Part shown: one piece after another, positions 44,867-53,132 of the stretch
Numbering within the stretch: position 1 is the first letter of the stretch
Layout: every line of letters begins with the position of its first letter
DNA from: Chryseobacterium panacisoli
GTDB lineage: Bacteria > Bacteroidota > Bacteroidia > Flavobacteriales > Weeksellaceae
Direction of reading: 5' to 3'
DNA length: 64,000 nucleotides
NCBI RefSeq assembly: GCF_008274625.1
Contig: NZ_VTRU01000001.1
Location: forward strand, 1,426,001 to 1,490,000
Position numbers and translations under genes: made by a program
The notes under the pieces: model-generated
Told to the model about the DNA's origin: nothing
What the model saw: only the letters and a program-made list of their open reading frames with translations
Databases searched by the model: none

Positions 44867-45814
44867 TCATGAGTTGAAAAGTCTGTTCATAAGGAACATA
44901 TTATATTCATCTTTCATAGGAGAATCAAAGAGATCAAATACATGCAGCGCACCGGGAATCACCCATAATTCCGTTTTCACTCCTGCTTTATATAAAAGCT
45001 GAGCATATTCTATACCCTCATCCCTTAAAGGATCCAACTCACAGGCAACAATAGTGGTTTGTGGTAACTTTGAGAAATTATTAAAATAGGTAAGATCCGA
45101 ATATGGAATGCTTTTATCCTTATTTTCTTTACCCAGAAAATGCAGCCACGCTGTCTTTGCATAATTTTTATTCCATAATGGTATATCAGTAAACTCTTCC
45201 ATTGAAGGAGTATTCAGTCTGTTGTGAATCACAGGATATAGCAGAAACTGATGTTCTATATTTTTAATATTATGATCTGCTGCCATCTGCGTTACAGCCG
45301 CTGCAAGATGTCCACCTGCACTTGCCCCGAAAACGGTAATACGGTCAGAATTAATCCCCAGCTTTGAATCACTGTATTTTATGATCCATTGTAAAGCATC
45401 AAAACCATCTAAAACAGGAATAGGAAACCGATATTGAGGAGACAGCCTGTAATCAACAGAAATAATGGTTGCCTTAAGTGTATCTGCTATCTCAAACATA
45501 TGGTCATCCACCTGCTCCGGCAGCCCGAAAACATATCCTCCTCCATGAAAGTAAAGGAGAACCCTGTCCCGGTTGAAGCCTTCAGGCTGATATATGTGAA
45601 GTCTGATCTCGTATCCATCTTCTGAACTTGGTATAAAAATATCCTGTACTACAATATGATCCGGTTTTTTAAAAGGATGAGCTTTCGTAAATTCTTTTCT
45701 TTCCTGCTGAATAACCTCCGGAGCATTCAAAAATAAATTTCCATCAATTTCCAATGAATAAGGAACATTTTCAATACTATTTTTTAAATCACTGTTTATT
45801 CTATTAAAATCCAT
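44867..45814 (-). CDS. Alpha/beta hydrolase, HSL-type esterase
   Basis: The 315-residue enzyme is of the hormone-sensitive-lipase (family IV) esterases: the oxyanion motif LLYFHGGGYVFG (HGGG at 90-93), the nucleophile VFGASAGGHLAAA with Ser165 (GDSAGG-type, Asp changed to Ala), Asp in ACELDPLRDEG and His in ALHVFDLF complete the triad. No signal peptide, so cytoplasmic; hydrolysis of short-chain esters is expected. It is the first gene of a two-gene unit with the isochorismatase-fold gene. The 143-bp gap to the HxlR gene contains a palindrome that may control both. Confidence 0.9.
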   Translation of the reverse strand: MDFNRINSDLKNSIENVPYSLEIDGNLFLNAPEVIQQERKEFTKAHPFKKPDHIVVQDIFIPSSEDGYEIRLHIYQPEGFNRDRVLLYFHGGGYVFGLPEQVDDHMFEIADTLKATIISVDYRLSPQYRFPIPVLDGFDALQWIIKYSDSKLGINSDRITVFGASAGGHLAAAVTQMAADHNIKNIEHQFLLYPVIHNRLNTPSMEEFTDIPLWNKNYAKTAWLHFLGKENKDKSIPYSDLTYFNNFSKLPQTTIVACELDPLRDEGIEYAQLLYKAGVKTELWVIPGALHVFDLFDSPMKDEYNMFLMNRLFNS

Positions 45815-45920
45815 ATTATCTTAAATATTTTATTCTACATAAGCGATAAAACCACTTTCCGACAGGATATTTCCTGTTTTTATTTGTAAATTTAGCCTAT
45901 CAACATCATCCTTTCCAAGT

Positions 45921-45936
45921 ATACAAATGATTGTAT
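45921..45936. promoter_or_regulatory. Inverted repeat, candidate HxlR operator
   Basis: ATACAA-ATGA-TTGTAT is a perfect 6-bp inverted repeat 21 bases before the hxlR-type start codon, in the region shared with the divergent esterase operon. HxlR-family dimers bind short inverted repeats, often at their own promoter. Confidence 0.5.
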
Positions 45937-45957
45937 GGAACGAACAAAAATGTAAGT

Positions 45958-46329
45958 ATGAGTATTAAAGAATCATCCACCAATAATGAAAATAAGAAAA
46001 CACTGGAGTCCAGCTGTTCTGAAATATATGCTGTAAATCTGATCAGTGGCCGCTGGATTCTTTCTATCTGTTATCATCTTAAACATGGAAAACTGAGATT
46101 TTTTGAACTGAAGGATAGGATCCACAATATTTCTGAAAGAATGCTTACCCTGCAGCTAAAAAAAATGGAACAGGAGGAACTCGTCGCTAAGAAAGTATAT
46201 GCAGAAGTACCCATAAGAGTAGAATACGAACTTACAGAAATTGGTAAAAAACTGATCCCGGTTTTAGATCAGCTGGAAATATGGGGCAAAGAACATAAAA
46301 AAATAAAAAAAATAACGGACCACAAGTAA
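45958..46329 (+). CDS. HxlR-family transcriptional regulator
   Basis: The 123-residue winged-helix protein has the HxlR pattern: Cys near the N-terminus before the helix (SSCSEIYAVNLISGRWILSI), the recognition region FFELKDRIHNISERMLTLQL and the wing VRVEYELTEIGKKL (here PIRVEYELTEIG). The conserved N-terminal Cys senses electrophiles or oxidants in several members (HypR, QorR, YodB). Divergent from the esterase/isochorismatase-fold genes, which are the likely targets. I use the ATG at 45958; an in-frame TTG at 45931 falls inside the palindrome. Confidence 0.88.
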   Translation: MSIKESSTNNENKKTLESSCSEIYAVNLISGRWILSICYHLKHGKLRFFELKDRIHNISERMLTLQLKKMEQEELVAKKVYAEVPIRVEYELTEIGKKLIPVLDQLEIWGKEHKKIKKITDHK

Positions 46330-46586
46330 AGATGGTCTATTTATTTTACAGAGTTTATAATTGTATCCTATCTGAACAAGAAAGGGAAGCTGAGGTTCTG
46401 TTTTAAAGTCTTGTGAGATTCTATTAACAAAATCCGAGTAAAAGTAAAAATCTCCTCGGAAAACAAGATTAATAATAGCTCTATCTAAAGAATCAGGATA
46501 GGTAGAATCAGGAAGTGTAAGTCTTAAAGTTAGTTAATATCATCATTCAGACAACAGATTCAGCACGCTATATTTTTAAAATTAAT

Positions 46587-46594
46587 TATCTTCG
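46587..46594 (+). promoter_or_regulatory. Variant -7 element of the thioredoxin-domain gene
   Basis: TATCTTCG differs from TAnnTTTG at one position and lies 20 bases before the ATG at 46615. The 285 bases before this start hold no other recognisable feature. Confidence 0.35.
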
Positions 46595-46614
46595 CCTACA
46601 AATCTTATTTGAAA

Positions 46615-47790
46615 ATGAAGAAGATCATCTCCGGGATATCTATTTTTTGTGCCATCGCTATCTCAGCTCAGGAAGCAATCCAGTTTCAGGAGCTACCTTT
46701 CAAAGACATTATTGCCAAAGCCAAGAAGGAAAAGAAATTGGTTTTTATTGATGCATATGCTTCCTGGTGTGGCCCATGTAAAATGATGGAGAGAAATGTT
46801 TTCACCCAGAAATCCGTGAGTGATTATTACAATACCAACTTCATTAATGCAAGATTTGATATGGAAAAAGGAGAAGGCAGAGACATCGCTTCCAAATTCG
46901 GAGTTCGTTCCTATCCTACTTATCTTTTCCTGAACGGTGAGGGTGAGCTTGTTTCCAGAAATACCGGTTATATGGAAGAGAGCATGTTTGTGGCTATGGC
47001 TCAGGATATCAATTCGCCGGGAAACAAAAAAGGATCTCTGAAAGATCGTTTTGCCAGTGGTGATAAAGATCCGGAATTCCTGATCAACATTATGAAGCTG
47101 AACGCCAACACAGACTATGATTTTGCCAAAAAGGCTTCCGAAAGATATTTTCAGAATAAAAAGAAAACCGAAGAACTTACAAAAGATGAAATCGGCCTTC
47201 TTCTTTATTTCGTAAAGTCGTCAGAAGACACCAATTATACTGTTTTCTCATCCAGAAAAGCAGAGATCATTAAATTTCTTCCTGAAGAAACCTACAATGA
47301 ATTTGATGCTCAGCTGAAATTAGGAAAAATAGTAGAACAGTCTATTGATGATAAAAATAAAAAGATCAATGATGATTATTTTTTAAAGACGGCTGAACCA
47401 TTGGTAGGAAAAGAAGCTGCGCTAAAAAAACTGAATCAGACTAAACTCAGCTATTATGAGCAGAACAGTAATTTTCCTGAATATGAAAAAGCTGCTTTAG
47501 ACTATTACAAAAATTCTGACTCGTTTGACCCTAATGAACTTTTGAGAGCTGCCTGGATATTTGCAGATCATGTGAAAACGCCGTCTTCATTAAAGAAAGC
47601 TACAGAATGGGCAGAAAAATCTGTCATGAGAAGTGAAACTTCAGAAAACACTTATATTCTTGCCAAACTCTATAATCTTACAGGAAATAAAGAGATGGCA
47701 AAAAACTATGCTGAAATGTCTAAAAATATAGCAGTTCAGGGCAATAAGGATTCTCAACTTGCAGATGAATTATTAAAGCAAATAAAATAA
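46615..47790 (+). CDS. Secreted thioredoxin-family protein
   Basis: The 391-residue protein has a signal peptide (MKKIISGISIFCAIAISAQ) and then a thioredoxin domain (about 25-140) with FIDAYASWCGPCKMM, catalytic Cys52 and Cys55, and the cis-Pro loop FGVRSYPTYLFL. A C-terminal helical region of about 240 residues looks TPR-like (ASERYFQNKKKTEELTKDEI, NEL LRAAWIFADHV). Such proteins act as periplasmic disulfide reductases or in cytochrome maturation; the partner is unknown. The ATG at 46615 gives the signal peptide directly; a TTG two codons earlier is possible. It begins a three-gene plus-strand run with the DUF3575 protein 13 bp downstream. Confidence 0.87.
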   Translation: MKKIISGISIFCAIAISAQEAIQFQELPFKDIIAKAKKEKKLVFIDAYASWCGPCKMMERNVFTQKSVSDYYNTNFINARFDMEKGEGRDIASKFGVRSYPTYLFLNGEGELVSRNTGYMEESMFVAMAQDINSPGNKKGSLKDRFASGDKDPEFLINIMKLNANTDYDFAKKASERYFQNKKKTEELTKDEIGLLLYFVKSSEDTNYTVFSSRKAEIIKFLPEETYNEFDAQLKLGKIVEQSIDDKNKKINDDYFLKTAEPLVGKEAALKKLNQTKLSYYEQNSNFPEYEKAALDYYKNSDSFDPNELLRAAWIFADHVKTPSSLKKATEWAEKSVMRSETSENTYILAKLYNLTGNKEMAKNYAEMSKNIAVQGNKDSQLADELLKQIK

Positions 47791-47803
47791 CACCACATAC
47801 CGA

Positions 47804-48436
47804 ATGAAATATAAATTATTAGCAGCAGGCATTTTAGCTTTCCTGTCGGCAAATACATTGTACGCCCAGGAACAGGAACAAGGAGGACAGGATAAAAGTT
47901 TATACATAAAAGGAAATGCTTTATTTGCTCCGATAGGAATTTTAAACTTTGGAATAGAAAAACAGATCAGTCCAAGATATACCCTTCAGGGCGATGTTTT
48001 CATTTCACCATGGAAATCTTTTGCAGGACACAAATTACAGTTTTATTCCGTCTCCGCTGAAGGAAGATACTATTTTGACGAAGCTTTCAAACATTGGTAT
48101 GTGGGGGCCAACGTGTCTGTTGCCGCTTATAATGCTTCAAAATGGAATTATTGGAATGACAATACCGTTGAAAACTGGAATAAGGAAATTCTTGTTAATT
48201 CCAATCTTTACCAGAAAGGATTCTCTGTTATGCTGGGTGTTACTGCAGGATATCAGTTCCAGTTATCTGAACGATGGAATCTCGACCTGTATGCAACGGT
48301 AGGGACATCACAAGGTTTTTATAAAGGCTATGACAAATCCACAGGAAGACGTTATGATTCTGCAAAAAATTTCAACAAAAGTGGTGAAATCATGCCATAC
48401 AGAGGAGGTGTAATGATTTCCTATAAATTAAAATAA
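47804..48436 (+). CDS. DUF3575 outer-membrane protein
   Basis: The 210-residue protein has a signal peptide (LLAAGILAFLSANTLYAQ) and a beta-barrel-like body: alternating hydrophobic strands starting KGNALFAPIGILNFGIEKQI, with a Tyr/Trp-rich middle (HWYVGANVSVAAYNASKWNY) and end GVMISYKLK. DUF3575 proteins are small outer-membrane barrels of Bacteroidota, often near fimbrial or envelope genes, without assigned function. It is 13 bp downstream of the thioredoxin-domain gene and 4 bp upstream of a tiny membrane protein gene, so they should form an operon. Confidence 0.8.
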   Translation: MKYKLLAAGILAFLSANTLYAQEQEQGGQDKSLYIKGNALFAPIGILNFGIEKQISPRYTLQGDVFISPWKSFAGHKLQFYSVSAEGRYYFDEAFKHWYVGANVSVAAYNASKWNYWNDNTVENWNKEILVNSNLYQKGFSVMLGVTAGYQFQLSERWNLDLYATVGTSQGFYKGYDKSTGRRYDSAKNFNKSGEIMPYRGGVMISYKLK

Positions 48437-48440
48437 GGCA

Positions 48441-48647
48441 ATGAAGCTATTCGGAAAAAATCATATTATCATTTTAGTAATCACTTTTGTGATTCTTTTT
48501 TTGATGAACTATATCGGAAATGATCTTCCCGATAAGTTGCAGAGAGCTTTATTAACTGCTTTTGCAGGAGTTGTTGGATTAACGATCGGGCTCTTTATAT
48601 TAAATAAGGGCAGAAATGATAAAAATCCGCCCCAAAATTTTGATTAA
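48441..48647 (+). CDS. Small two-helix membrane protein
   Basis: The 68-residue protein has helices HIIILVITFVILFLMNYIG and LLTAFAGVVGLTIGLFILN, joined by a short polar loop, and a polar C-terminus. No family recognised. It starts four bases after the DUF3575 gene and ends one base before the stop of namZ on the opposite strand. Confidence 0.6.
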   Translation: MKLFGKNHIIILVITFVILFLMNYIGNDLPDKLQRALLTAFAGVVGLTIGLFILNKGRNDKNPPQNFD

Positions 48648-49844
48648 TTAATCTTCATATACCACATACCGGGTTCTGATCTTTTCGAAACTTTCCAGAT
48701 CTTTTTTCCAGGAATTTTTAATTTCCTGAATTGATTTTCCATCAATGATCTGTTTTCTGAAAGTATCAGTTCCGGACAGGGTATCAAACCAAAGATTCTT
48801 CAGAAAGAAATCCTCTTGAGGATTTTTATAATTCTGATAAGCTTTGATTACCCATTCCAGGTTGAGTTCTCTTAAGTCTTTAGGATATTCTGAAAGATTT
48901 TCACCATAACATAGTTTTCCGTTCAGAAATGGATCCTTTGCACCATAGCTTGGTTTTGGTGTAAACTGATAAGGCAGATTTTCCGTCCATGGAGAACCAT
49001 AAATCTGGAAAGGAAGATCTGTTCCTCTTCCTACAGAAACCTGAGTTCCTTCAAAAAAGCAGAGACTTGGATATAAATTGATTGCTTTATCATTGGGTAA
49101 ATTCGGAGAAGGTTTATCAAGTATCGGATAACGCTGCTTTTTATGATAATTCTTCATCTGAATAAGTGTGTATTTAGCCTGGACACCATTTTTCAGCCAT
49201 TTTTCGCCATTCACCATCTTTCCATATTCTCCTATGGTAAGCCCATACACTACAGGAACTTCATGCATTCCTACAAAACTGGCCCATTTTTTTCTCAATA
49301 CAGGTCCATCTGTATATCCGTCATGCGGATTAGGTCGGTCCAATACCATGATCTCAACATTATTTTCAGCCCCTGCTTCCATGAGATAAGACAGAGTGGA
49401 AATATAGGTATAAAATCTCACCCCAACATCCTGGATATCAAAAATAACAATATCAATTCCTGCCAGCTGCTCCGGCTTTGGCTTTTTATTATTGCCATAC
49501 AAAGAAACAATTGGAATTCCTGTTTTCACATCTACTCCGTTTTTCACTTTTGCCCCCGCATCAGCATCTCCTCTGAAACCATGTTCAGGAGCAAAAATCG
49601 ACTTGATCTTTATTCCGTTTTTTACCAGAAAATCTACCAGATGAGTTTTGTCACTCATCAAACCCGTCTGATTGGTTACCACTCCTATTGTCTTGTTTTT
49701 TAAAAGTGGTAAATACATTTCAGGCTGGTCTGCCCCGGTTTTAAAATCCTGCTGAACTTGAATCTGAGAATAATATTGATTGAATACTCCTAAAAAAATT
49801 AGGCAAATCAGAAGTAAATTTTTAATTTTGAAATCTAAATTCAT
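48648..49844 (-). CDS. namZ: DUF1343 / NamZ-type exo-beta-N-acetylmuramidase
   Basis: The 398-residue protein has a signal peptide (MNLDFKIKNLLLICLIFLGV) and the DUF1343 fold: GVVTNQTGLMSDKTHLVDFL, FAPEHGFRGDADAG, VIFDIQDVGVRFYTYISTL, VLDRPNPHDG and SVGRGTDLPFQIYG. NamZ of Bacillus and Tannerella releases terminal MurNAc from peptidoglycan fragments during cell-wall turnover and recycling. Its periplasmic placement fits. I start at ATG 49844, because the longer in-frame extension to 50012 lacks a signal sequence and runs over the divergent promoter. The start lies only 4 bases from that of the divergent permease gene. Confidence 0.88.
   Translation of the reverse strand: MNLDFKIKNLLLICLIFLGVFNQYYSQIQVQQDFKTGADQPEMYLPLLKNKTIGVVTNQTGLMSDKTHLVDFLVKNGIKIKSIFAPEHGFRGDADAGAKVKNGVDVKTGIPIVSLYGNNKKPKPEQLAGIDIVIFDIQDVGVRFYTYISTLSYLMEAGAENNVEIMVLDRPNPHDGYTDGPVLRKKWASFVGMHEVPVVYGLTIGEYGKMVNGEKWLKNGVQAKYTLIQMKNYHKKQRYPILDKPSPNLPNDKAINLYPSLCFFEGTQVSVGRGTDLPFQIYGSPWTENLPYQFTPKPSYGAKDPFLNGKLCYGENLSEYPKDLRELNLEWVIKAYQNYKNPQEDFFLKNLWFDTLSGTDTFRKQIIDGKSIQEIKNSWKKDLESFEKIRTRYVVYED
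49823..49830 (+). promoter_or_regulatory. -7 element for the permease gene, inside namZ
   Basis: TAATTTTG fits TAnnTTTG, 18 bases before the TTG start at 49849. It lies within the first codons of the divergent namZ gene. Confidence 0.5.
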
Positions 49845-49848
49845 AAGC

Positions 49849-51078
49849 TTGAAATTTCCTTTATATTTCTCTAGAAAAATAGCATTTTCCAAAGATAACA
49901 AAAATAACCTTTCAAGGGTTATTATCTTCATTGGCAGGCTTTCCGTAGCATTGGGAATTATTGTTTCCTTAATTACTGTAGCCACCGGTTTTGGTTCAAA
50001 AAAAGCGATCAAAGAGAGACTGGCAGATTTCAGCGGACATATTACGGTAAGATCAACACGTTCAAATTCCTCTTATAACACTTCCGTACTTGATAATCAG
50101 GGACTCAATATTGCCAAAATAAAAGGACTTCCTGATGTGGAAAGTACTCAAAAATATGTGATGGTTACCGGAATTATGCGTAATGAACACAATTTTGCGG
50201 GGATCATATTTAAAGGAGTCGGAAAAGATTTTGACAGTTTAAGATTTAAAAAATTCCTTATTGCCGGTACTACTCCAAAAGTTACAGAGAAAGGCTTCAA
50301 CAATGATGTTGCTATTTCGCAAAAAGTAGCCAATGATCTCCATCTTAAGGTGAATGACAGTATTGTTACTGTATTTTTAAAGGCTGATCAAAAACCACTT
50401 TATCGTAAATTCAAGATTATAGGGATCTACAGAACTGATATTAAGTTGATCGATGAGCAGTTTGTTATTGGTGGAATCAACCATGCCAGAAAAATTCAGG
50501 ATATGAAACCTGATGAAATTGGCGGAATAGATATCTTTTTGAAAAATGTAAACGATATCGACAAGGATTTTCCGGAAATTGAAAAACTGATCGGGTATAA
50601 AAACTATGCTGAAAAAGCTACTGAAAAATTTCCGCAGATTACAGACTGGATCAGTATTTTTGACACCAATATAGCTTTGATCATTATTATCATGCTGATT
50701 GTAGTAGTTATTAATATCATCATGGTTCTTTTGATTCTTATTATTGAAAGAACAAATTCTATCGGTCTTCTTAAAACATTAGGAGCAAGCAATTCACAGA
50801 TAAGAGCTACTTTCATCAATTATACCCTGATTATTATGATTCCAGGACTTTTATATGGAAATGCTATCGGATTGGGACTTATTTTGATCCAGAAATTCTT
50901 TGGAGTTATAAAGCTTAACCCGGAAAACTATTATGTAAGCACAGTTCCGGTAGACCTTAATCCTATCGCCATTATTTCTATCTCATTGGGTATTCTTCTT
51001 ATTTCAGGATTGGCTTTAATTATTCCGAGCTACCTGATCAGTAAGATATCTCCTGTGAAAGTTATTAAGTACAACTAA
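49849..51078 (+). CDS. ABC transporter permease of the FtsX/LolE type
   Basis: The 409-residue inner-membrane protein has an N-terminal helix (RLSVALGIIVSLITVATGF), a periplasmic MacB-like domain of about 220 residues, and three C-terminal helices (IALIIIIMLIVVVINIIMVL, LIIMIPGLLYGNAIGLGLIL, AIISISLGILLISGLALIIP). The motif LLIIERTNSIGLLKTLGAS (here LILIIERTNSIGLLKTLGAS) is the FtsX-family coupling segment. Relatives include LolC/E, which extract lipoproteins for LolA; which function applies is not clear, and no ATPase gene is next to it. Start is the TTG at 49849 (MKFPLYFSRKIAFSKDNKNN); an in-frame TTG at 49780 is before the -7 element. Confidence 0.82.
   Translation: MKFPLYFSRKIAFSKDNKNNLSRVIIFIGRLSVALGIIVSLITVATGFGSKKAIKERLADFSGHITVRSTRSNSSYNTSVLDNQGLNIAKIKGLPDVESTQKYVMVTGIMRNEHNFAGIIFKGVGKDFDSLRFKKFLIAGTTPKVTEKGFNNDVAISQKVANDLHLKVNDSIVTVFLKADQKPLYRKFKIIGIYRTDIKLIDEQFVIGGINHARKIQDMKPDEIGGIDIFLKNVNDIDKDFPEIEKLIGYKNYAEKATEKFPQITDWISIFDTNIALIIIIMLIVVVINIIMVLLILIIERTNSIGLLKTLGASNSQIRATFINYTLIIMIPGLLYGNAIGLGLILIQKFFGVIKLNPENYYVSTVPVDLNPIAIISISLGILLISGLALIIPSYLISKISPVKVIKYN
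49890..49897 (-). promoter_or_regulatory. -7 element for namZ, inside the permease gene
   Basis: On the minus strand TATCTTTG fits TAnnTTTG, 45 bases before the namZ ATG, within the first codons of the permease. Confidence 0.5.
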
Positions 51079-51124
51079 TCTGATAATTGATTAGTTATAC
51101 GTTGCCTGTCAAAGGGTTTTGATT

Positions 51125-51155
51125 TTATCCACAACTTATCCACACGTTATCCACA
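51125..51155 (+). other. Three perfect DnaA boxes at 11-bp spacing
   Basis: TTATCCACA occurs at 51125-51133, 51136-51144 and 51147-51155, all in the same orientation and exactly 11 bp apart. This is the high-affinity DnaA-box sequence. AT-rich DNA flanks the cluster. Such in-phase arrays occur in replication origins and in some DnaA-binding or titration sites. No dnaA gene is in the window. Confidence 0.75.
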
Positions 51156-51177
51156 GCGCAGATAATTTTAAAAGCCT

Positions 51178-51185
51178 TATCTTTG
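51178..51185 (+). promoter_or_regulatory. -7 element of the cystathionine beta-synthase-like gene
   Basis: TATCTTTG fits TAnnTTTG, 19 bases before the ATG at 51205; the last DnaA box ends 22 bases upstream of it, so DnaA binding could affect this promoter. Confidence 0.55.
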
Positions 51186-51204
51186 CGCCGCATATAAAAC
51201 ATTT

Positions 51205-52203
51205 ATGAAATACGCAAAAAATATCCTTGAAACTATAGGTAACACACCGCTGGTAAAGCTTAACAAAGTATTAGGTGAAGATTTCCCGGCATTAGTATTA
51301 GCAAAAGTAGAGACCTTCAATCCCGGAAATTCAGTAAAGGACAGAATGGCTCTTAAAATGATAGAAGATGCTGAAAAAGACGGCAGATTAAAACCTGGAG
51401 GAACTATTATCGAAGGTACTTCCGGAAATACAGGAATGGGACTTGCATTGGCAGCGATCATCAAAGGCTACAAATGTATTTTTGTAACCAACTCTAAACA
51501 GTCAAAGGAAAAGTGTGATATTCTCCGTGCTGTAGGAGCTGAGGTCATCGTTTGTCCTACAGACGTAAAGCCTACTGACCCCCGTTCTTATTATTCAGTA
51601 TCCAAAAGACTGGCAAAAGAGACGGAAAACGGATGGTATGTGAACCAATATGACAACTTATCCAACAGAGCGGCTCATTATGAATCTACAGCTCCGGAAA
51701 TCTGGGAACAGACTGAAGGAAACCTGACTCACTTTGTAGTAGGGGCCGGAACAGGAGGCACCATCACAGGATGCGGAACTTTCTTCAAAGAAAAAAATCC
51801 AAATATTAAAGTAATTGGTGTTGATACATATGGTTCTATCCTAAAAGAATTCCACGAAACCGGAGAGCTGCACTACGATCATGCTTATACCTATATTACA
51901 GAAGGTATCGGAGAAGATATCATTCCTGAGAATTATGACATGTCTGTAATTGATCATTTCGAAAAGGTAACGGATAAAGACGGTGCTATCTACGCCAGAA
52001 AACTGGCTAAGGAAGAAGGAATTTTCTGCGGATATTCTGCAGGAAGTGCTATTGCATCTTTGATCCAAATGAAAGATCAGTTTACTAAGGATGATGTAAT
52101 TGTAGTTTTACTTCATGACCATGGTTCAAGATATGTAGGAAAGATCTACAATGACGAGTGGATGAAAGAAATGGGATGGCTGGAAGAAAACAAAGAGGAT
52201 TAA
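51205..52203 (+). CDS. PLP-dependent cystathionine beta-synthase-like / cysteine synthase family enzyme
   Basis: The 332-residue beta-family PLP enzyme has the cofactor Lys45 in NPGNSVKDRMAL, the substrate loop GTSGNTGMGLAL (71-82) and the phosphate-binding loop GAGTGGTITGCG. Its sequence is closer to the catalytic core of cystathionine beta-synthase (KMIEDAEKDGRLKPGGTIIE, and the end VVLLHDHGSRYVGKIYNDEW) than to CysK, but it lacks the heme-binding and CBS regulatory domains. It should make cystathionine from serine and homocysteine, or cysteine from O-acetylserine and sulfide; sequence alone does not decide. Monocistronic, with its own promoter and terminator. Confidence 0.85.
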   Translation: MKYAKNILETIGNTPLVKLNKVLGEDFPALVLAKVETFNPGNSVKDRMALKMIEDAEKDGRLKPGGTIIEGTSGNTGMGLALAAIIKGYKCIFVTNSKQSKEKCDILRAVGAEVIVCPTDVKPTDPRSYYSVSKRLAKETENGWYVNQYDNLSNRAAHYESTAPEIWEQTEGNLTHFVVGAGTGGTITGCGTFFKEKNPNIKVIGVDTYGSILKEFHETGELHYDHAYTYITEGIGEDIIPENYDMSVIDHFEKVTDKDGAIYARKLAKEEGIFCGYSAGSAIASLIQMKDQFTKDDVIVVLLHDHGSRYVGKIYNDEWMKEMGWLEENKED

Positions 52204-52226
52204 TAAACCACTTTACAGATAACAAA

Positions 52227-52258
52227 AAAACGGAGCAACATTTTGTTCCGTTTTTTTT
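52227..52258. terminator. Terminator between convergent genes
   Basis: AAAACGG and CCGTTTT with an inner AAC/GTT pairing, followed by eight T on the plus strand and flanked by A on the other side. Confidence 0.7.
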
Positions 52259-52261
52259 ATT

Positions 52262-52789
52262 TTATTGTTTGATATTTTCTTTTAATCTACTTTTAAGAAA
52301 ACTGTATTCTTTCTCACTCATTGCTTTCCTTGGAAACATATAGCTGTATTTTCCTTCAAGGGAAATAAATTCATTGTTACTGTCAAAATATTCAAAATCT
52401 TTCCATTCGCTGGTCTCTTTTTCTCCATCAATATTCACAGTGAAAAAATTCTGATCAAATCTGATTTCGTACAGTTTACACTTTTCCAGAACATTTAAAT
52501 AATGATTCACCTGTTTTTTCCATCTTGAAACCTTATTAACACTTACTGACAGAAAAACAGCGCAAAGCAAAAATATAAAACTCAAAAAGTATAAAATCCC
52601 TTTACTTTCTTTGCTCAGATTATCTTTCAAAAGAAAAACAATAAAAACAATCACTGCTGCTGCAATGGTAGCAATCGTTTTACTTTTCGTTGTAGGTGAA
52701 AAAAGCAGACTTCCCTGATTACCGCTAAAATAAATATCTTCAAAAATCTTTCTGTCCGGTTTTAGTGTAATCACCTTTTCTTCATTCAT
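52262..52789 (-). CDS. YcxB-like membrane protein
   Basis: The 175-residue protein has two transmembrane helices (TIATIAAAVIVFIVFLL and ILYFLSFIFLLCAVFL) and a C-terminal cytoplasmic domain of YcxB type, with EWKDFEYFDSNNEFISL and YSYMFPRKAMSEKEYSFLKS; the FPRKAMSEKEY segment is the family hallmark. Function unknown. It is downstream of cbpM on the same strand with a 37-bp gap and may be read from the cbpA promoter. Confidence 0.7.
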   Translation of the reverse strand: MNEEKVITLKPDRKIFEDIYFSGNQGSLLFSPTTKSKTIATIAAAVIVFIVFLLKDNLSKESKGILYFLSFIFLLCAVFLSVSVNKVSRWKKQVNHYLNVLEKCKLYEIRFDQNFFTVNIDGEKETSEWKDFEYFDSNNEFISLEGKYSYMFPRKAMSEKEYSFLKSRLKENIKQ

Positions 52790-52826
52790 AATTATAGAGT
52801 TTGCTTTAAAAAGCTACAAAACTAAA

Positions 52827-53129
52827 CTAAATATCTTCATATTGATCACGTATTGCAGAAAGTTTATTCATCAGCTCTCTGTTTCTGCGGTTCAGCGCAT
52901 CCAGTTTTTTCAGCATATTATGAATCACTTCAAGACCTGGAAGATTGACTTCGAGATCATAATACCAATTGGCAAATTTTTCCAGATCGGGCAGATCATC
53001 ATACATCAGATAATGGATATTGTCTTCAATCTGTATATTCAGCAGCCCATAGTCTACAAGCTCATCAAAAAAAGTGATTTCTATATTATAGATTCTTACG
53101 AGTTCTTCCCGTGATATTCTTTCACTCAT
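52827..53129 (-). CDS. cbpM: CbpM-type chaperone modulator
   Basis: The 100-residue MerR-like winged helix protein starts MSERISREELVRIYNIEITF and has FFDELVDYGLLNIQ and a C-terminal coiled coil (LKKLDALNRRNRELMNKL). CbpM binds the J-domain of CbpA and inhibits its stimulation of DnaK. It lies 3 bp after cbpA, the standard cbpA-cbpM order. Confidence 0.88.
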   Translation of the reverse strand: MSERISREELVRIYNIEITFFDELVDYGLLNIQIEDNIHYLMYDDLPDLEKFANWYYDLEVNLPGLEVIHNMLKKLDALNRRNRELMNKLSAIRDQYEDI

Positions 53130-53132
53130 AGC

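Noticed and set aside
51081..51100. Inverted repeat CTAATC...GATTAG after the permease gene as a terminator
   Set aside because: Short, AT-rich and without a T-run; not enough for a terminator call.
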